This document shows positions 34,055 through 42,990 of a stretch of 64,000 nt of DNA, in pieces (position 1 is the stretch's first letter; each line of letters begins with the position of its first letter). This stretch comes from Methanococcoides seepicolus (GTDB lineage: Archaea > Halobacteriota > Methanosarcinia > Methanosarcinales > Methanosarcinaceae). The stretch covers positions 1-64,000 of the forward strand of contig NZ_JAGSOI010000001.1 of NCBI RefSeq assembly GCF_023684405.1, given 5' to 3'. The translations under genes and the position numbers were made by a program. Below the pieces are notes generated by a model. That model did not search any database, had not been told where the DNA came from, and saw only the letters and a program-made list of their open reading frames with translations.

Positions 34055-35551
34055 TCAAAAATGTGGCACTACTACCTGTTCCCAAGATACTTTGAGGTTA
34101 TCCTCGGTTTCACTGTCGCTCATGAGGATCTTTAGAATCTCCTGAACGACTTCAGGTTTATGCAATATATTGCACTTCTCACAGCTCCAAACTTCACTGC
34201 CCGTGGTACTTTCGATCCAGCGACCACCTGTTTGAGGATCTTCGCAGGGGTAGAAAGGACAGAAACAGAAAGTACAATCCTGACCGCTGAAATGGCAGGG
34301 GTAATATTCACAGGTATTCCTGCAGGCAGGCATGCCAGCCCCGGCACTCTCTATGGTCTCTTTCAGGCGTTCCTCTGCATAATCCTTGCCTGACTCGGTA
34401 AGGACATCACCTATGGCCTGTATGAGATGATCGGTCTCCCCCCTTGTGCGGACCGCGATCCTGATATAGTCATTGTCAAGCAGGTAGAAGGAACTACAAT
34501 CCCTCACAAGGATACCATGAGAAGCAAGACGGGATGTCAGCTCCTGGGAATCCATAAGAAGTTCCCTTATGTCCACAAGAACATAATTGACAGTACTTGG
34601 AAGCGGTTCGAACCCATATATCCCGGACAGGCGTTCTATGAGATATTCCCGCTCTTCTGCGATCATTTCACGAGATGCCACGAGATATTTACTGTAGCAA
34701 CCGCCCTCCATGTTCAACAGAGCAGTACCTACAACATCAGGCACTGAGCCCAGATTCCACGATAGCCGGGCAGTATTGAGTGCTTTTGCCATCTCCAGGG
34801 ACGCAACACCGAAACCCAGACGTATACCGGGGATAGCGAAGTTCTTGGTAAGGGAACGGAGGACAAATAAATAGTTATTAGTGGCTGCTACGTCCGCAAC
34901 GCTCTGGGACGGGTCGGCAAGTTCACTGAACGCCTCATCAACGAACAATAAGGTGGAGTTCATCTCACACCTTTTGGCAAGTTCAAGAATAGAATCCCTT
35001 GAAAGCAGTTTGCCTGTAGGATTATTTGGATTGCATACGAAAAGGATCTTTACATCATTCAGTGCCTCGTCGGTAATATCCATCAGCCCTTCATGCTCAA
35101 AATAACGGATACTGGCACCCATAATCCTGCACTGCTGCTCATATTCATCGAAAGTTGGCTGCGGAATACCTACAACATCACCGCTATTGATCATGCATTC
35201 TGCAACAAGACGGATGGTCTCACATGAGCCATTACCGGGTATGATGTTATCAGCACTTATCCCATCGCCCAGAAAACCGGCTGCAGCTTCCCTGTAGTCG
35301 AGATAGCGGTTGTCAGGATAATTGTACATCCCGTCCCTTGCACTGATAAAAAGTGCCTTGAGGTCAAGACCGTATTCGGGATGTTCGAACGGGCTGCCAT
35401 ACGGATTGAGGCTTGCGCTCATATCGATAATATCAGATTCAGCGATCCCGTATTCCTGCGAAGCCTTGCGGACAAGACCGCCATGGGATGCAGGCACAAG
35501 ACCGATTATGTGCTTTTTGAGGGGTAAATTGATTTTTTTGTCCACATTCAT
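34055..35551 (-). CDS. cobD: CobD-like threonine-phosphate decarboxylase with Cys-rich domain (copy 2)
   Basis: This 498-aa paralogue of the protein at 31.7 kb aligns with it along the whole length. It keeps CNPNNPTGKL, LFVDEAFSELADPSQ, LRSLTKNFAIPGIRLGFG with the PLP Lys, and the C-terminal Cys cluster CEYYPCHFSGQDCTFCFCPFYPC and WSCEKC. It therefore looks functional, not decaying. ATG at 35551 was chosen; a GTG two codons earlier is the alternative. With cobY copy 2 it forms a separate two-gene operon without cbiB, cobS or cobZ. Confidence 0.87.
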   Translation of the reverse strand: MNVDKKINLPLKKHIIGLVPASHGGLVRKASQEYGIAESDIIDMSASLNPYGSPFEHPEYGLDLKALFISARDGMYNYPDNRYLDYREAAAGFLGDGISADNIIPGNGSCETIRLVAECMINSGDVVGIPQPTFDEYEQQCRIMGASIRYFEHEGLMDITDEALNDVKILFVCNPNNPTGKLLSRDSILELAKRCEMNSTLLFVDEAFSELADPSQSVADVAATNNYLFVLRSLTKNFAIPGIRLGFGVASLEMAKALNTARLSWNLGSVPDVVGTALLNMEGGCYSKYLVASREMIAEEREYLIERLSGIYGFEPLPSTVNYVLVDIRELLMDSQELTSRLASHGILVRDCSSFYLLDNDYIRIAVRTRGETDHLIQAIGDVLTESGKDYAEERLKETIESAGAGMPACRNTCEYYPCHFSGQDCTFCFCPFYPCEDPQTGGRWIESTTGSEVWSCEKCNILHKPEVVQEILKILMSDSETEDNLKVSWEQVVVPHF

Positions 35552-35586
35552 CGCCACGCTTTATCGTGCAAAGATAGGAAGAAAAC

Positions 35587-35600
35587 ATATATTAAGTTAT
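35587..35600 (-). promoter_or_regulatory. Promoter-like box upstream of cobD copy 2
   Basis: Minus-strand ATAACTTAATATAT sits 36-49 bases before the ATG. The same 14 bases occur upstream of cobD copy 1. It is a likely TATA element; regulation beyond that is not visible. Confidence 0.5.
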
Positions 35601-35881
35601 GTAAAGTTTGCTTTAGGAGAGATGACAAACAAATTACTGAATAGCACAATAAGATACAAAAACGAGGGGAATAGGCACATTGATCAGTAATTCCCTTTCA
35701 ATATATGATCATCACCATAAATGCTTCATAGGCAATATTACAAGATGTCTTATCGATTAGCCCGAAATTCTTAAATATGGACCGCATCTATCAAAGATAC
35801 TACAAACGTGGTGGCACATGTATGACCTTATACAGAGTGTTTGCCATTATGTCAGGAAAGCCGATGTTCCCATAACTACAT
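35601..35881. other. Region between cobD copy 2 and tRNA-Pyl
   Basis: No gene can be supported. It contains a 9-bp inverted repeat (AATTACTGA 35632-35640, TCAGTAATT 35684-35692) and, for the pyl side, a TATA-like TTAAATATG near 35770-35779. The last 36 bases pair with sequence downstream of the tRNA (separate entry). Confidence 0.5.
35766..35780 (+). promoter_or_regulatory. pylT: Probable pylT promoter
   Basis: AATTCTTAAATATGG resembles an archaeal BRE-TATA element. Initiation about 26 bases downstream would give a precursor with roughly an 80-base 5' leader, which includes the leader half of the helix that brackets the tRNA. Confidence 0.5.
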
Positions 35882-35983
35882 GGAGACTTGATCATGTAGA
35901 TCGAACGGACTCTAAATCCGTTCAGCCGGGTTAGATTCCCGGAGTTTCCGCCAAATGGACATGGCTTTCCATTAAGACATTAT
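35846..35983 (+). other. Complementary leader and trailer bracketing tRNA-Pyl (processing helix candidate)
   Basis: Leader GGAAAGCC (35855-35862) pairs perfectly with trailer GGCTTTCC (35963-35970). Going inward, after a bulged G, ATGT (35864-35867) pairs with ACAT (35959-35962), and CC (35869-35870) with GG (35957-35958). Going outward, ATGTC (35849-35853) pairs with GACAT (35976-35980). About 19 base pairs therefore close around the tRNA, leaving 11 bases on its 5' side and 3 after CCA. This is seen directly; a role in processing or protection is inference. Confidence 0.65.
35882..35953 (+). tRNA. pylT: tRNA-Pyl (CUA)
   Basis: This 72-nt tRNA (CCA encoded at 35951-35953) reads UAG as pyrrolysine. 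Its unusual traits are all present: acceptor GGAGACT, only one base between acceptor and D stems, a short D loop, six-base-pair anticodon stem, anticodon CTA at 35912-35914, a 3-base variable loop and a T arm without the usual TTC (GGTTAGATTCCC). Charged directly by PylS, it decodes in-frame UAG in methylamine methyltransferases. pylS follows 114 bases downstream. Confidence 0.98.
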
Positions 35984-36012
35984 ATTTTATTTATGATGAT
36001 GGACACCCATCA

Positions 36013-36023
36013 ATTTTTAAAAG
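36013..36023 (+). promoter_or_regulatory. pylS: Probable pylS promoter
   Basis: ATTTTTAAAAGG resembles a TATA element about 48 bases before the pylS ATG. It suggests that pylSBCD can be transcribed separately from pylT. GGAG at 36054-36057 is the likely ribosome site. Confidence 0.45.
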
Positions 36024-36054
36024 GAAGATGATAGAATGAAGTGTTTCGCAATAG

Positions 36055-37317
<1,263 letters not shown>

Positions 37318-37327
37318 GGTGAACATC

Positions 37328-38380
37328 TTGTTTGAAAAAATGGACCAAAATGATCTGGAAGACTATGCTGAGCAGATAATTTCCGGATCAGAGATTTCCG
37401 ATGAGAACCTCAGGGAAATGCTGCAGATAAGCGATCCTTCTGAAATAGAAAAACTGCATTATGTGGCACGCCACATACGGGATAATTTCTTCGGGAACAA
37501 AGTGTTCATGTACAGTTTCGTGTACTTTTCCACACACTGCAAGAACAATTGTGCTTTCTGCTATTACAACCGTGAGAATGACATCGAGAGGTATCGCCTG
37601 ACACTTGAGGACATAAAGAAGATATGCCAGGTCCTCAAGACAGAAGAGATACACATGGTAGACCTCACCATGGGAGAGGACCCCTATTTCCATAACAATC
37701 CTGAACGTCTGGTAGAACTTGTCAGAACAGTGAAGGAAGAAGTAGAAAAACCAATAATGGTATCCCCGGGAGTTGTTGATAATGAGACCCTTATGCTGTT
37801 GAAGGAGAACGGGGCAGACTTCCTTGCACTATACCAGGAGACCTATGATAAGGACCTTTATGGAAAGCTGAGGGTGGAACAATCCTTTGAAGAGAGGATC
37901 AACTCCAGGAACCATGCAAAGAGGATAGGTTATTGCGTTGAGGACGGCATACTGACAGCAGTGGAACCGGACATAGAATCAACCCTTATCTCACTTAGAG
38001 GACTTGGAACATCCGATCCAGATATGGTAAGGGTCATGACATTCCTGCCTCAAAAGGGCACACCCCTGGAAGGAAAGGATGTTGAGGGAAGTGAAGCGGA
38101 ACTCAAGATGATCTCAATACTTCGATTGATGTATCCAAACCTGCTCATTCCGGCATCACTGGACCTTGAAGGTATTGACGGAATGGTGCACAGGCTAAAC
38201 TCCGGTGCCAATGTGGTCACCTCCATAATCTCATCCAATTCAGCCCTTGAAGGCGTTGTGAACTACGACAGAGAACATGCCGAGAGGGACAGGGATGTTA
38301 AGAGCGTTGTCGCCCGTCTGAAGACAATGGGAATGGAACCTGCCGAACAAAGCGATTTCGAGAAGTTGTTGGGGCAATAG
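37328..38380 (+). CDS. pylB: Methylornithine synthase PylB (radical SAM), ending in UAG
   Basis: PylB converts lysine to 3-methylornithine, the first step of pyrrolysine synthesis. The radical-SAM Cys triad is at residues 71, 75 and 78 (THCKNNCAFCYYN). The start is TTG at 37328: GAGGTGA at 37316-37322 is correctly spaced, the first residues MFEKM line up with the M. barkeri start as I recall it, and the length becomes 350 aa, equal to that enzyme. Longer readings overlap pylS. The stop codon is TAG (38378-38380), the codon decoded by this operon's tRNA, and the pylC ATG follows after one base. I found no other gene in the window ending in TAG. Confidence 0.95.
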   Translation: MFEKMDQNDLEDYAEQIISGSEISDENLREMLQISDPSEIEKLHYVARHIRDNFFGNKVFMYSFVYFSTHCKNNCAFCYYNRENDIERYRLTLEDIKKICQVLKTEEIHMVDLTMGEDPYFHNNPERLVELVRTVKEEVEKPIMVSPGVVDNETLMLLKENGADFLALYQETYDKDLYGKLRVEQSFEERINSRNHAKRIGYCVEDGILTAVEPDIESTLISLRGLGTSDPDMVRVMTFLPQKGTPLEGKDVEGSEAELKMISILRLMYPNLLIPASLDLEGIDGMVHRLNSGANVVTSIISSNSALEGVVNYDREHAERDRDVKSVVARLKTMGMEPAEQSDFEKLLGQ

Positions 38381-38381
38381 G

Positions 38382-39470
38382 ATGACGACAGTATGTCTTA
38401 TAGGGGGGAAACTTCAGGGCTTCGAAGTGACATATCTTGCGAAGAAAGCGGGGATGAGAGTTGTTCTGATAGACAGGAACAAGAAGCCCCTTATTTGCAA
38501 TGTTGTTGATGAGCTTTTCTGCTTTGACATAACCCAGGAACCGGACAGGTTCATCGAGATATCAAAGAATGTCGATGCCATTATTCCGGTAAATGAGAAC
38601 CTTGATACACTGAACTTTATAAGGGACATCAGCAACAAGCTTGATTGCCCTGTTCTTTTTGATTTTGATGCGTATCACATCAGCATGGATAAGAAGCGCT
38701 CGAAGGAATATTTTGTTTCCATCGACATACCGACCCCTGGCGACAGACCTTCGCAACCACCTTATTTTGTAAAACCACCCTGCGAGAGCAGCAGTATTGG
38801 CACACGCATAATCTATGATGATAGCGAACTTGCCGATGTCGGACCGGATATGCTTGTTGAGGAGTACCTTGAAGGCGATGTTATCTCACTTGAGATCATC
38901 GGGGATGGAAAACGTTTTGCAGTAGTGAAGGAAACGAAGGTGCATATCGATGATACTTATGACTGTCACAGGATAACCCCGGTAGAGCATGACCCGAAGT
39001 TCAGGGAAATATCATACAAGCTTGCCCAAGGGCTTAACCTTAAGGGTATCATGGATGTGGAAGCCATTGCTTCTGAAAAAGGATTGAAGGTCCTTGAGAT
39101 AGATGCACGTTTCCCAAGCCAGACACCTACGGCAGTCTACCATTCAAGTGGAATCAACCTTGTCGCATTACTTATGCAGGCGTTCACCGAAGGTGTGACC
39201 GAGATAGAAAAGGCGCCTGAGAAAGGATATTGTATCTTCGAACATCTGAAATGGGATAGTTCAGGATTGATACCTGCGGGAGAGCACATACTCTCCATGG
39301 GCGAGCGATACGAACTATTCTATGAGGAAGAGAACCTTGAGATATTCCATTCAAGTGGGGAGAACGATGTATTCACCCTTATCTCAAGGGGCAAGGATAT
39401 AGAAAGTACAGAAGAGGTCCGCAGCAGAGGCATAATGCGGATCGAGGATCATTTTAATGGGGAGTGGTGA
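38382..39470 (+). CDS. pylC: 3-methylornithine-lysine ligase PylC
   Basis: PylC is an ATP-grasp enzyme joining 3-methylornithine to the side-chain amine of a second lysine. The 362-aa protein has an N-terminal Rossmann-like domain (TTVCLIGGKLQGFEVTYLAKKAGMRVVLID). Its ATP-grasp core includes YFVKPPCESSSIGTRII, MLVEEYLEGDVISLEIIG and MDVEAIASEKGLKVLEIDARFPSQTP. It begins one base after the amber stop of pylB and lies in a different frame, so its translation should depend on how ribosomes behave at that stop. It ends just inside the ribosome-site region of pylD. Confidence 0.97.
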   Translation: MTTVCLIGGKLQGFEVTYLAKKAGMRVVLIDRNKKPLICNVVDELFCFDITQEPDRFIEISKNVDAIIPVNENLDTLNFIRDISNKLDCPVLFDFDAYHISMDKKRSKEYFVSIDIPTPGDRPSQPPYFVKPPCESSSIGTRIIYDDSELADVGPDMLVEEYLEGDVISLEIIGDGKRFAVVKETKVHIDDTYDCHRITPVEHDPKFREISYKLAQGLNLKGIMDVEAIASEKGLKVLEIDARFPSQTPTAVYHSSGINLVALLMQAFTEGVTEIEKAPEKGYCIFEHLKWDSSGLIPAGEHILSMGERYELFYEEENLEIFHSSGENDVFTLISRGKDIESTEEVRSRGIMRIEDHFNGEW

Positions 39471-39475
39471 GTTTT

Positions 39476-40255
39476 ATGGCATTATTAACACCTGAGGATC
39501 TGGAAGATCTTTTGAACAAACTTAGACAGAGCAATGAAACGATCAAGGCATCTACCGGAAAGAGTATCACGGAAATATGTGAAGAGGTCTATGGCACACG
39601 CCCAGCCTCGCAAAAGGTTGCAATAGTGCCCATAACAGCAGGCAATGGGATAATAGGCAATTTTTCTTCATCATTGCTCGCAATAACCGAATATTTCGGA
39701 CTTGAAGGTTATATTACAGACCATCCCGACATAACCGGGTATCATCAGGCAGTTTCCGATGGTGCGGACATACTTCTAATGGCGGATGACCACATGTTCA
39801 TCGCCCACAACCTGAAGAATGGAAAGATAGCGGCCAACCATGTATGCACAGGTGTGATCTATTCAGAGATAGCCTCAAGGTTCATCCATGCAGGATCAAA
39901 GGATGTGCTGGTAATCGGCCTTGGCCGTGTAGGTTACGCAGGTGCCGAACATCTGGTGAAGAAAGGGTTCAATGTATATGCCTATGACCCGAACACCGAA
40001 TTCATGGAAAAGGCAATTGGAGAGCTTGGAGTGAACGCTTATGATATGAACGGACCCAAACAGTTCTCCATGGTCTTTGAGGCTACCCCTAACGCCAATA
40101 CAATATCAGAAGGAATGATCGCAGAAAGATGTCTTGTATCGACTCCGGGAATACCCTGCGCGCTTCCACCCGAACTCGCTGAGAACGGTGATATCGACCT
40201 GGTCATGGAACCACTGGTCATAGGTGCCGCAGCAATGCTCTATTCAGTGTTCTGA
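39476..40255 (+). CDS. pylD: Pyrrolysine synthase dehydrogenase PylD
   Basis: PylD oxidises lysine-N-methylornithine to a semialdehyde that closes to the pyrroline ring, giving pyrrolysine. The 259-aa length from ATG 39476 equals the known enzyme; GGTGAG overlapping the pylC stop is the ribosome site. The NAD-binding segment DVLVIGLGRVGYAGAEHLVKKG is in the middle, after a helical N-terminal domain, and ATPNANTIS and STPGIPCALPPELA follow. Four extra upstream residues (start 39464) are rejected. It is the last gene of the operon. Confidence 0.97.
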   Translation: MALLTPEDLEDLLNKLRQSNETIKASTGKSITEICEEVYGTRPASQKVAIVPITAGNGIIGNFSSSLLAITEYFGLEGYITDHPDITGYHQAVSDGADILLMADDHMFIAHNLKNGKIAANHVCTGVIYSEIASRFIHAGSKDVLVIGLGRVGYAGAEHLVKKGFNVYAYDPNTEFMEKAIGELGVNAYDMNGPKQFSMVFEATPNANTISEGMIAERCLVSTPGIPCALPPELAENGDIDLVMEPLVIGAAAMLYSVF

Positions 40256-40294
40256 AAAAGAGAGGAATATTTCACGTTCACAAACGGGAAGAAA

Positions 40295-40423
40295 GCTTGC
40301 AAAAAACTCAAAGAAAACTTTGACAGGACAAAACCAAAAAACTTGTCTAAAGCGACTATTGCAAGCGTTTTTTCCAAATAAAAAGGTATATATATGCTAA
40401 GTACATAGCCTAAGTACCTTTTT
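40295..40423 (+). promoter_or_regulatory. mtbA: mtbA promoter region with nested inverted and direct repeats
   Basis: TATA element GGTATATATATG lies at 40385-40396. It is enclosed by AAAAAGGTA (40380-40388) and TACCTTTTT (40415-40423), nine perfect base pairs 26 bases apart. Between them are two CTAAGTAC copies, at 40397-40404 and 40410-40417. Further upstream GCTTGCAA (40295-40302) faces TTGCAAGC (40359-40366), after which six T could end the pyl transcript. RNA start is expected near 40416. mtbA begins at 40462 behind AGGAGAAT. Regulation is likely but not shown. Confidence 0.55.
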
Positions 40424-40461
40424 AGTGATTATAAAGGATTGATCAATAGGAGAATATTTAA

Positions 40462-41496
40462 ATGACTGAATACACACCAAAGACAAGATTAGCAGCTGTA
40501 CTTAATCAGACCGAGAAAGTTGACAGGATGCCAGCTATCTGTGTTACACAGACCGGTACCGTAGACCAGATGGACGCAACCGGAATATCTTGGCCAGAAG
40601 CAAACTATGACGCTAAAATGCTTGCAGGACTTGCAGAAGCTGGACACACAGAAGTCGGATTCGAAGCTGTACGTGTCCCATTCGACATCACCGCAGAAGC
40701 TGAGTTCTTCGGCTGTGGCATCAAGGACGGTACAAGAGTACAGCAGCCATCCGTCATCAACCACGTTGTAAACAGCCTTGATGACCTCAAGCAGTTCGAA
40801 GGCTACGATGTAACTGACTCATCAAAGAGAATCTCAGTTATCCTCGAGTCCGTCAAGATCCTTGCTGAAAAGTATGGAAATGAGCTTCCAATCATCGGCA
40901 GTATGATCGGTCCTTTCTCTCTTGCACAGCACATCACCGGAGACTCCTGGTTCATGGACATCATGACAAAGGGCGATTACGGTCTTGCGATCATGGAGTT
41001 CACAACCGAGTTCGGGATCGCATACGCAAATGCACAGGTCGACAACGGTGCAGACACATTGTCCATCATCGACCCAACAGCAAGCTACCAGCTCATTGGC
41101 GGAGAATTCTACAAGAAATTCGTTGTACCATTCCATGCAAAGCTCGTTGAAGCAATGCACGCACGCAATGTTCCTGTAGTTCTCCACGTCTGTGGTGACA
41201 CAACCGAAGGTCTTGCGATCATGGAGACCGCAGGCATAGACGCGATCAGTGTTGACCAGAACGTAAATGCAGCAACTGCTGTATCAAAAGTAGAGAAAAC
41301 ACTCATTGTCGGTAACCTCGACCCAGTAAACTGTCTCTGGAACACAGATGTTGAGACAGTCACAGCAGAGTCCGAAAAAGTACTCAAGGAACTCGACGGC
41401 AAGGGACTTCTCGCACCTGGATGCGGTATCGTAAGCCAGACCCCAACTGCACACCTTCGTGCAATGATCGAAGTAGCAAAGAGCTACAAATACTAA
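40462..41496 (+). CDS. mtbA: Methylcobamide:CoM methyltransferase, MtbA type
   Basis: MtbA moves the methyl group from methylated corrinoid proteins of methylamine metabolism to coenzyme M. The 344-aa protein belongs to the uroporphyrinogen decarboxylase-like family. The zinc ligands are His242 and Cys244 in VLHVCGDT and Cys321 in APGCG. The start MTEYTPKTRL and the segments FEAVRVPFDITAEAEFFGCGIK and IGSMIGPFSLAQHITGD agree with known MtbA as I recall it, more than with methanol-specific MtaA. It lies 200 bases after pylD, which fits a methylamine regulon. Codon use looks like that of a highly expressed gene. Confidence 0.9.
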   Translation: MTEYTPKTRLAAVLNQTEKVDRMPAICVTQTGTVDQMDATGISWPEANYDAKMLAGLAEAGHTEVGFEAVRVPFDITAEAEFFGCGIKDGTRVQQPSVINHVVNSLDDLKQFEGYDVTDSSKRISVILESVKILAEKYGNELPIIGSMIGPFSLAQHITGDSWFMDIMTKGDYGLAIMEFTTEFGIAYANAQVDNGADTLSIIDPTASYQLIGGEFYKKFVVPFHAKLVEAMHARNVPVVLHVCGDTTEGLAIMETAGIDAISVDQNVNAATAVSKVEKTLIVGNLDPVNCLWNTDVETVTAESEKVLKELDGKGLLAPGCGIVSQTPTAHLRAMIEVAKSYKY

Positions 41497-41520
41497 TCAT
41501 ACCATATTCTGAAAAGTAGA

Positions 41521-41567
41521 GAATTGGACTTAATAAGTCCAATTCTTTTTCTTTTCTTTCTTTTTTT
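41521..41567 (+). terminator. Hairpin terminator after mtbA
   Basis: GAATTGGACTT and AAGTCCAATTC form eleven perfect base pairs around AAT (41521-41545). Long T-rich sequence follows to 41567, a strong terminator layout. The uppP gene converges from the other side. Confidence 0.85.
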
Positions 41568-41617
41568 AGACGGTCAAAACTTGTTTAACCCTGAGCTTTG
41601 CCTTTTGAAGGCTGACA

Positions 41618-42415
41618 TTAAAGGAAAATGGCCAGAACACTCAGAACCCCAAGCCCGATGCAAAAATAAGAGAAATCTACTTTCTTCGCAACTTTAAGGA
41701 ACAGGTCGATGGTGACCAGACCGAAAGCAAAAGCGAAGAACAGAGCTACAAAAGAATAGACATCCAGTTCGACCATATCCATCAGTCCAACTCCTATCTC
41801 TGCCACAAGGACAGCAGGGATGCTCATGAAAAAGCTCAACCTTATGGCATCCGCAGCATCGAATTTACGCAGCAATAGTGCGGACATCGTGATACCGGAT
41901 CTGCTAATTCCAGGGATTGCTGCAAATCCCTGTGCAACCCCCGAGACCAAAGAATCTGACATTCCGGGAACTCTGGAAAGTGATACGTCCTTTGAGATAG
42001 TCCTCTGTAGAAGACCTGTAACTATCAACATTATACCGATCACAGCTGTTGCAGAGCCACCGGACATCTCAGCCTTGTCGGTGACGAACAATACCAAAGG
42101 AAGTCCCACGATCCCTGTAAGTGCCGTCGAGATAAGGAGAAAACTGATGATCGGGTCATGAGGCTCTTTTTTAGAAAAGCTACGAACATAATCAGGTATC
42201 CCGGAAAGGAGCTTTTTCACATCATCTCTGAAATAAACAGTAGCTGCAAGCAATGTTCCCAGATGAAGCCAGATAGAGATAGGAATGGCTTCAGAAAGGG
42301 AACGGTCAAAGAAAGTGACCATAACAAGCGAGGTCATACCTTCACTGCTTATTGGGAGCCACTCTGCCAGACCCTGTACAATGCCAAGAATGATAGCTTC
42401 AGAGAGGGATAACAT
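41618..42415 (-). CDS. uppP: Undecaprenyl-diphosphatase family protein (UppP/BacA)
   Basis: UppP-type enzymes hydrolyse polyprenyl diphosphates to recycle the lipid carrier of surface glycans. The 265-aa membrane protein has both family motifs: GLAEWLPISSEGMTSLV near residue 15 and IPGISRSGITMSALLLRKF near 165, with about seven or eight transmembrane stretches. In an archaeon without murein the carrier is probably used for S-layer or N-glycan assembly. It is divergent from the NifX cluster. Substrate is inferred from the family. Confidence 0.9.
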   Translation of the reverse strand: MLSLSEAIILGIVQGLAEWLPISSEGMTSLVMVTFFDRSLSEAIPISIWLHLGTLLAATVYFRDDVKKLLSGIPDYVRSFSKKEPHDPIISFLLISTALTGIVGLPLVLFVTDKAEMSGGSATAVIGIMLIVTGLLQRTISKDVSLSRVPGMSDSLVSGVAQGFAAIPGISRSGITMSALLLRKFDAADAIRLSFFMSIPAVLVAEIGVGLMDMVELDVYSFVALFFAFAFGLVTIDLFLKVAKKVDFSYFCIGLGVLSVLAIFL

Positions 42416-42483
42416 GAGAAGTAATCAGACTTCATATGTATAAGTAATATCCGTTGTTTGGTAAAAGAAGAGTTATTACTCCC

Positions 42484-42525
42484 ATTGGGAATAAATATAT
42501 AAATATATCCCAATAAGTTTAAATA
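42484..42525 (+). promoter_or_regulatory. Inverted repeat ATTGGGA-N17-TCCCAAT over an AT-rich promoter core
   Basis: ATTGGGA (42484-42490) and TCCCAAT (42508-42514) are perfect inverted copies around a purely A/T 17-base spacer. TTTAAATAATTT follows at 42518-42529 as a likely TATA element. The first NifX-like gene starts at 42575 behind GGTGAG. A dimeric regulator could bind here; none is identified. Confidence 0.5.
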
Positions 42526-42574
42526 ATTTCTCATCTATGTGCACAATACATTAAGATCAAAGTGGTGAGAAATA

Positions 42575-42973
42575 ATGAAAATATGTATAACATCCAGAGG
42601 AACTGACCTTTTCAGCCAGTGTGACCCTCGTTTTGGCAGATGTTCTTACTTTGTCATTGTAGATGATGATACCATGAACTTTGAGACTCTTCAAAACCCA
42701 GGGCCTTTGGCAGAAGGAGGTGCAGGAATAGAGGCTGCACAGGCATTGATAGGCCTTAATATTGATGCAATTCTCACAGGAAATATTGGACCAAATGCAT
42801 TTGCAGTACTGAATGCAGCTGGAATTAAAGTATTTACAGGCATCAATGGTGCAGTCGAAGACACAGTTGTACAATATGTAGAAGGACAGCTAAGCATTAT
42901 AGAGGATGCCAACACTTCTGCTCAACACAAAGTTAACTCAGGATCGAGACCAGAACTTTCTGGACCAAAATAA
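42575..42973 (+). CDS. NifX/NafY-like dinitrogenase iron-molybdenum cofactor domain protein (1)
   Basis: This 132-aa protein has the cofactor-binding domain of the NifB-C/NifX/ORP family: MKICITSRGTDLFSQCDPRFGRCSYFVIVDDD, then GAGIEAAQALIGLNIDAILTGNIGPNAFAVLNAAGIKVFTG. Such domains carry metal-sulfur clusters. The gene is not near nif structural genes; it heads a cluster with two more copies and ferredoxin-MinD ATPases, as in bacterial orange-protein clusters. Here Cys16 in SQCDPRFGRC and Cys22 are candidate ligands. Cargo is unknown. Confidence 0.87.
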   Translation: MKICITSRGTDLFSQCDPRFGRCSYFVIVDDDTMNFETLQNPGPLAEGGAGIEAAQALIGLNIDAILTGNIGPNAFAVLNAAGIKVFTGINGAVEDTVVQYVEGQLSIIEDANTSAQHKVNSGSRPELSGPK

Positions 42974-42990
42974 AATAAGAGGCAAATAAA

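Noticed and set aside
35992-36045. Possible C/D-box RNA between pylT and pylS (ATGATGA)
   Set aside because: No matching D box (CTGA) at suitable distance and no C'/D' pair was found.
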